From Scandinavium sp036495715 (GTDB lineage Bacteria; Pseudomonadota; Gammaproteobacteria; Enterobacterales; Enterobacteriaceae), in contig DASXML010000086.1 in the NCBI GenBank assembly GCA_036495715.1, positions 62,001-126,000 of the forward strand: a stretch of DNA of 64,000 nucleotides, in the 5' to 3' direction. Shown piece after piece: positions 60,189 through 64,000 of this stretch. Position 1 is the stretch's first letter, and each line of letters opens with the position of its first letter. The position numbers and the translations under genes were made by a program. The notes beneath the pieces are model-generated. The model searched no databases, had not been told where the DNA came from, and worked only from the letters and a program-made list of their open reading frames with translations.

Positions 60189-60902
60189 ATGATTGTTACA
60201 CTGGATAAAGCCTGGAAGACCGAATTGTTATTCCTGCCTGCCAGAAATGGGGGGGGACAGCTCGTTGGGCTGGAAATAATCACTAACTTCGTTGGGGTGG
60301 ATGACGCCGTCCGCACGCCAACCAGTCTGGTAGCCTCACGCCTTAATGCCGAACAGGAAGTCACGTTGTTTCGCGAAAAACTCGCGCTGTTGGAAAGCTG
60401 TCAGATCTTTTTTATTCAACAGCAATTAATTGCCTGGATTAATATAACGCCAGCAATTGCTTTGGCGCTGCTAACGCAAAATGCCCTGGCAGAAGCGGCC
60501 GCACGATTTTCGTTTTTGGAATTAACGGTCGAAGAAAGTTTCCCGGAATTGAGCACGTTCGACAAAAGTCATTTATTGGTGCAGCTGGCCAATTTTTTCC
60601 CCTTGGTGCTGGCCAATTTCGGTGCGGGTGATACCACTACGCAAGCCGTTTTTTCAGGATTGTTTAAACGTGTTGCTCTCGATAAAAATTTTATTCAGCA
60701 ACAGGTCTTCCTATTATCATTTGATCCCTTTATGCGGGCGATTACTGCCCAGGTGCAGCCATGCTGTAGCGCGATAATGGTAGCGGGTGTCGACAATCAG
60801 CAGATCTTCGAACGCCTGGAACCCTGGGGTTTTAGCGCATTACAGGGAGCTTTATGGCCTGCTGTCGATGCCGCCTCGTTAACCGCTCTGATGCAGGAAT
60901 AA
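60189..60902 (+). CDS. ydiV: anti-FlhDC factor, degenerate EAL protein
   Basis: Protein of 237 aa of EAL fold lacking the catalytic residues for cyclic-di-GMP cleavage. Binds FlhD and blocks flagellar master regulation. ATG 60189 gives the same length as E. coli YdiV. Clearly diverged from E. coli (for example ERLEPWGFSALQGALWPAVD at the end). Confidence 0.92.
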   Translation: MIVTLDKAWKTELLFLPARNGGGQLVGLEIITNFVGVDDAVRTPTSLVASRLNAEQEVTLFREKLALLESCQIFFIQQQLIAWINITPAIALALLTQNALAEAAARFSFLELTVEESFPELSTFDKSHLLVQLANFFPLVLANFGAGDTTTQAVFSGLFKRVALDKNFIQQQVFLLSFDPFMRAITAQVQPCCSAIMVAGVDNQQIFERLEPWGFSALQGALWPAVDAASLTALMQE

Positions 60903-60963
60903 CCCTGCATCCCGCCGGTATTTATCTTTCCCCATAGACACTACACTACAGACAGGAGGAACC

Positions 60964-62406
60964 ATGACCCTGTCTTTTACCCATTACTGGCGCGATGAGC
61001 TGCCAGGTTTCTATACAGAACTATCACCGACACCGCTCACCAACGCGCGGCTTATCTGGCATAACGCGCCGTTGGCGCAGAGTCTCGATTTGCCATCCTC
61101 GCTGTTTAGCCCTGAAAAGGGCGCTGGCGTATGGGGTGGCGAAGCGCTGCTGCCCGGAATGTTGCCGCTGGCGCAGGTGTACAGCGGACACCAGTTCGGC
61201 GTTTGGGCCGGACAACTGGGCGACGGGCGCGGCATTTTGCTCGGCGAACAGCAACTGGCTGACGGACGCCGTTTCGACTGGCACCTGAAAGGCGCGGGGC
61301 TGACGCCGTATTCTCGCATGGGCGACGGACGCGCGGTGTTGCGTTCGACGCTGCGTGAAAGCCTGGCCTCTGAGGCCATGTTTGCATTAGGCATTGCCAC
61401 CACCCGCGCGTTATCGGTGGTCACCAGTGACACGCAGGTGTATCGCGAAACGGTTGAGCAGGGCGCAATGCTGATGCGCGTCGCCGAAAGCCATGTGCGT
61501 TTTGGCCACTTCGAGCACTTTTATTATCGTCGCGAACCCGAGAAAGTACGCGAGCTGGCGGATTACGTGATTCGCCATCACTGGCCGCATCTCGAACAAG
61601 ACGCCGATCGATATGCTCTATGGTTCCGTGACGTTGTCACAAAAACCGCGCAGATGATTGCCCGTTGGCAAACTGTTGGCTTTTGTCATGGGGTGATGAA
61701 TACCGACAATATGTCGATTCTGGGGCTGACAATGGATTATGGTCCCTACGGTTTCCTCGACGACTATCAGCCGGGTTATATCTGTAACCACTCCGATCAT
61801 CAGGGCCGCTACAGCTTTGATAATCAGCCTCCGGCGGCGTTATGGAATTTACAACGTCTGGCACAGTCGCTGTCACCGTTTATTGCCGTGGATGCGCTTA
61901 ACGATGCGCTGGATAGCTACCAGGAAGCGCTGCTGGTGGAATACGGTAAACGAATGCGTGGGAAACTCGGGTTATTCAGCGAACAGAAAGGTGACAATGA
62001 AGTGTTGAACGACTTGTTCAGCCTGATGGCGCGCGAAGGCAGCGATTACACACGCACATTCCGCATGTTGTGCGAAACCGAACAGCACAGCGCGGTGTCG
62101 CCATTACGTGATGAGTTTATCGACCGGGCGGCGTTTGATGTGTGGTTCAGTGGCTATCGTGCTCGTTTACAGCTGGATCAGGTCGACGACGCTACGCGCC
62201 AGCACAGCATGAAACAGAAAAATCCGGCGATAGTATTGCGAAACTGGCTGGCACAGCGAGCGATTGAGCAAGCCGAACGCGGGGATTATTCGGAGTTTGT
62301 GCGTTTGCACGACGCGCTACGTGACCCGTTTGCCGATCGTCACGATGACTACGCCAGCCGCCCACCGGAATGGGGCAAGCGGCTGGAAGTGAGCTGTTCT
62401 AGCTAA
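60964..62406 (+). CDS. selO: SelO protein adenylyltransferase
   Basis: Pseudokinase of 480 aa that transfers AMP to Ser, Thr or Tyr of redox proteins. GDGRGILLGEQ and HLKGAGLTPYSRMGDGRA form the ATP site; GVMNTDNMSILG the metal site. Ends CSS; the vertebrate selenocysteine is replaced by cysteine. Also called YdiU. Confidence 0.97.
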   Translation: MTLSFTHYWRDELPGFYTELSPTPLTNARLIWHNAPLAQSLDLPSSLFSPEKGAGVWGGEALLPGMLPLAQVYSGHQFGVWAGQLGDGRGILLGEQQLADGRRFDWHLKGAGLTPYSRMGDGRAVLRSTLRESLASEAMFALGIATTRALSVVTSDTQVYRETVEQGAMLMRVAESHVRFGHFEHFYYRREPEKVRELADYVIRHHWPHLEQDADRYALWFRDVVTKTAQMIARWQTVGFCHGVMNTDNMSILGLTMDYGPYGFLDDYQPGYICNHSDHQGRYSFDNQPPAALWNLQRLAQSLSPFIAVDALNDALDSYQEALLVEYGKRMRGKLGLFSEQKGDNEVLNDLFSLMAREGSDYTRTFRMLCETEQHSAVSPLRDEFIDRAAFDVWFSGYRARLQLDQVDDATRQHSMKQKNPAIVLRNWLAQRAIEQAERGDYSEFVRLHDALRDPFADRHDDYASRPPEWGKRLEVSCSS

Positions 62407-62606
62407 GGGGCTAAAAAGACCTGCGGCGTCTGGCTGCCGGGGTGCTGACCGATATGCACCTCGGCTCCGTACCAACGGCTCAACGTATCAGCCTGCAACA
62501 CCTGCTGTGCGCTACCCTGCGCAACAATTTCGCCCTGATGCAGCAACAGTAATTTGTCGGCCCACAGCGCCGCCAGATTAAGATCGTACAACACGGCGCA
62601 AACGTG
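62403..62606 (-). pseudogene. hmuV: hmuV remnant (haem ABC transporter ATPase, C-terminus)
   Basis: Last ~68 codons only: VCAVLYDLNLAALWADKLLL, then HQGEIVAQGSAQQVL, the region after Walker B in haem-transport ATPases. Walker A, signature and Walker B are missing. Overlaps the end of selO by 4 bp. Confidence 0.85.
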
Positions 62607-62609
62607 AAG

Positions 62610-62779
62610 CTACCCTGCGCGCAGTAAATCGGCGGCAGAACTGGCGGTTTGCCCCTCAGGCGTATCAGCGTCGATAACGGTCATTTGTTCAGCGGCGGCG
62701 AGGGCCGGGGCGGTAATCGCGCCGAAAACAGCGATGGGCGCAGCGACGTGGAATGCAGATGTAGTATGCAACTCTCCAT
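62610..62779 (-). pseudogene. hmuR: hmuR remnant (haem receptor, signal and plug start)
   Basis: A signal-peptide-like stretch ends APALAAAEQ, followed by MTVIDADTPEGQTASSAADL and LLR, matching the plug start of the Yersinia HmuR receptor as I recall it. It stops at TAG 62612-62610, where hmuV sequence begins. The rest of hmuR and all of hmuS, hmuT and hmuU are absent. Confidence 0.7.
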
Positions 62780-62850
62780 AAAAGTGAAAAGCGCTGGCTG
62801 CCTCGGCGTGAGTCCCTGGGTGGCTGGCGAAATGTTGTGTGGTAAAGCTG

Positions 62851-63036
62851 TTACTTTGTCAGGATCAATTTTCCGGCATGGGTTTGGCGCAGCAGATAGT
62901 GCTGACCGTCATGCTCGATAATGACACGGCCTTCTGTCCCGAGGAGACTTTTGCTGTTTATCCGGCGATCGCCGGGCTGCGGCTGTGGCGCGGGAGACGT
63001 TTGGCCTGTGGCAAGATTTGTGTCCGAAGATGTCAT
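62851..63036 (-). CDS. hemP: haemin uptake protein HemP (YdiE)
   Basis: Protein of 61 aa. RRINSKSLLGTEGRVIIEHD and YLLRQTHAGKLILTK are typical of HemP. ATG 63036 is chosen because codons further upstream lie in the Fur box. Intact, though its operon is deleted. Confidence 0.92.
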   Translation of the reverse strand: MTSSDTNLATGQTSPAPQPQPGDRRINSKSLLGTEGRVIIEHDGQHYLLRQTHAGKLILTK

Positions 63037-63060
63037 AGTGTTAAAAATAGCAATCAATTT

Positions 63061-63079
63061 AGCAATGATAATCATTATC
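63061..63079 (-). promoter_or_regulatory. Fur box of hemP
   Basis: AATGATAATCATTATC plus flanks; 16 of 19 positions match the Fur consensus. It lies 25 bp before the hemP ATG, so iron still controls the remnant operon. Confidence 0.85.
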
Positions 63080-63264
63080 AACAAAACAAAGCGCGCAGCA
63101 ACCCCTTTTGTGAAAAATAGATGACGGGATCAAAAAAGGATTGTTACGTGGCGACAGTAGCGTTGCCTGAAAAGGCGTTGTAGATCAGGTCAGCGAAACG
63201 CCACCAGACAGAGAAAGGGAAAACGGGCCGGGCAGGCAAAGTGCCGCCCGACGCAAAACAGAAC

Positions 63265-64000
63265 TCAGAAACGGGTATCGACAGCCGCAGAGAGTTTATC
63301 GAGCAGGATTTCGCTATCTTCCCAGCTCAGACACGGATCGGTAATCGACTGTCCGTACACCAGCGGTTGACCCGCCACGATTTTTTGCGTGCCTTCGCGC
63401 AGGAAACTCTCCGCCATGATCCCGGCAATTGCCGTGGAGCCATTGCGAATTTGCTGACAGATATCGTCGCACACGTCTAACTGACGGCGATGTTGTTTCT
63501 GGCAGTTGCCGTGGCTGAAATCGATGACCAGCTGTTCCGGCAAATCAAACTCATGCAACGTGTCGCAGGCCGCAGCGATATCGGCCGCGTGATAGTTCGG
63601 CTTTTTGCCGCCACGCATGATGATGTGGCCGTACGGATTTCCGCTGGTCTGGTAAATGGTCATCTGGCCGTTTTTATCCGGCGACAGGAACATATGGCTG
63701 GCGCGCGCGGCACGGATCGCATCAACCGCAATGCGGGTGTTGCCGTCAGTACCGTTTTTGAAGCCAACCGGGCAGGAGAGCGCCGAGGCCATTTCACGGT
63801 GGATCTGACTTTCGGTAGTACGAGCACCGATCGCGCCCCAGCTGATGAGATCCGCAATGAACTGACCGGTCACCATATCGAGAAACTCGGTGGCGGTTGG
63901 CACGCCCAGTTCATTGACCTGCAATAGCAGTTTGCGTGCCAGCTCAATACCGTGATTCACACGATAGCTGCCGTTGAGATCCGGATCGGAAATCAGGCCT
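63265..64000 (-). CDS. aroH: DAHP synthase, Trp-sensitive (partial)
   Basis: First enzyme of the aromatic pathway, joining phosphoenolpyruvate and erythrose 4-phosphate. Only the C-terminal ~244 residues are in the window (E. coli AroH has 348). GAIGARTTESQIHREMASAL, GFKNGTDG and DFSHGNCQK are active-site segments. The Trp-sensitive class is inferred from the neighbouring selO and hemP. Confidence 0.93.
   Translation of the reverse strand, partial: GLISDPDLNGSYRVNHGIELARKLLLQVNELGVPTATEFLDMVTGQFIADLISWGAIGARTTESQIHREMASALSCPVGFKNGTDGNTRIAVDAIRAARASHMFLSPDKNGQMTIYQTSGNPYGHIIMRGGKKPNYHAADIAAACDTLHEFDLPEQLVIDFSHGNCQKQHRRQLDVCDDICQQIRNGSTAIAGIMAESFLREGTQKIVAGQPLVYGQSITDPCLSWEDSEILLDKLSAAVDTRF

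Noticed and set aside
62613..62779. Independent small exported protein at the hmuR remnant
   Set aside because: It matches the receptor plug start and ends exactly where hmuV sequence begins, so a deletion remnant is simpler.

Overview
The window is a chromosomal segment of an enterobacterium (family Enterobacteriaceae). The right part carries the conserved block thrS-infC-rpmI-rplT-pheM-pheS-pheT-ihfA-btuC-btuE-btuD-nlpC, then ydiV, selO (ydiU), hemP and the end of aroH. This is the order known from Escherichia and Salmonella. A YbdG-type mechanosensitive channel gene left of thrS and the remains of a haem-uptake (hmu) operon between selO and hemP suggest Citrobacter, Enterobacter or Kluyvera rather than E. 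coli K-12. That assignment is an inference.

Bases 1216-49740 are a complete-looking 48.5 kb lambdoid siphovirus prophage, bounded by a 29-bp direct repeat. It lies inside the 5' leader of thrS. The repeat covers the hairpin of the thrS operator that imitates the tRNA-Thr anticodon arm. The native thrS promoter and upstream leader are stranded at the left end, facing the integrase gene. thrS itself is now preceded by phage DNA that carries a look-alike: the same 10-nt box around a TAGTAT -10 element and the same 12-nt leader block, at nearly the same distance from the repeat. Integration therefore appears to exchange promoters between int and thrS.

Prophage layout. (1) int and a small excisionase-like gene, 1.4-2.8 kb. 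(2) A leftward early operon, 8.9-2.9 kb: small accessory genes, a coiled-coil protein, RecT, a YqaJ exonuclease, a protein with three Myb-like repeats, an MT-A70 methyltransferase and an HNH remnant. (3) An immunity region, 9.3-12.4 kb: two three-site operator clusters with matched spacing, a cleavable CI, Cro, a YdaT-like protein, and between the clusters a separately promoted two-gene unit (59-aa protein plus a DUF6414-like protein) where lambda carries rex. (4) Replication genes O (with internal iterons) and a DnaB-like helicase, then a nin-like region ending in a Q-like antiterminator. (5) A late promoter with an early terminator, pinholin, SAR endolysin and Rz/Rz1. (6) Rha, a possible PD-(D/E)XK nuclease, terminase, DUF4055 portal, MuF protein, scaffold, capsid, connectors, tail tube with a Big2 domain, G/GT frameshift pair and tape measure. 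(7) Inside the tail operon, an apparent small-RNA unit and a second immunity cassette: an S24-like repressor lacking the catalytic lysine, an Arc-like repressor, two antirepressors, and then a lipoprotein gene. (8) NlpC/P60, J-like tip protein, a tailspike with a TIM-barrel-like glycosidase signature, and a leftward O-acyltransferase that may modify the phage receptor.

Right of the prophage the translation and cobalamin genes look intact. Near the right edge the hmu operon has collapsed: hemP and its Fur box remain, but hmuR is cut after its plug start and joined to the last ~68 codons of hmuV.

All family assignments come from reading the translations and from memory of protein families; no database search was made.
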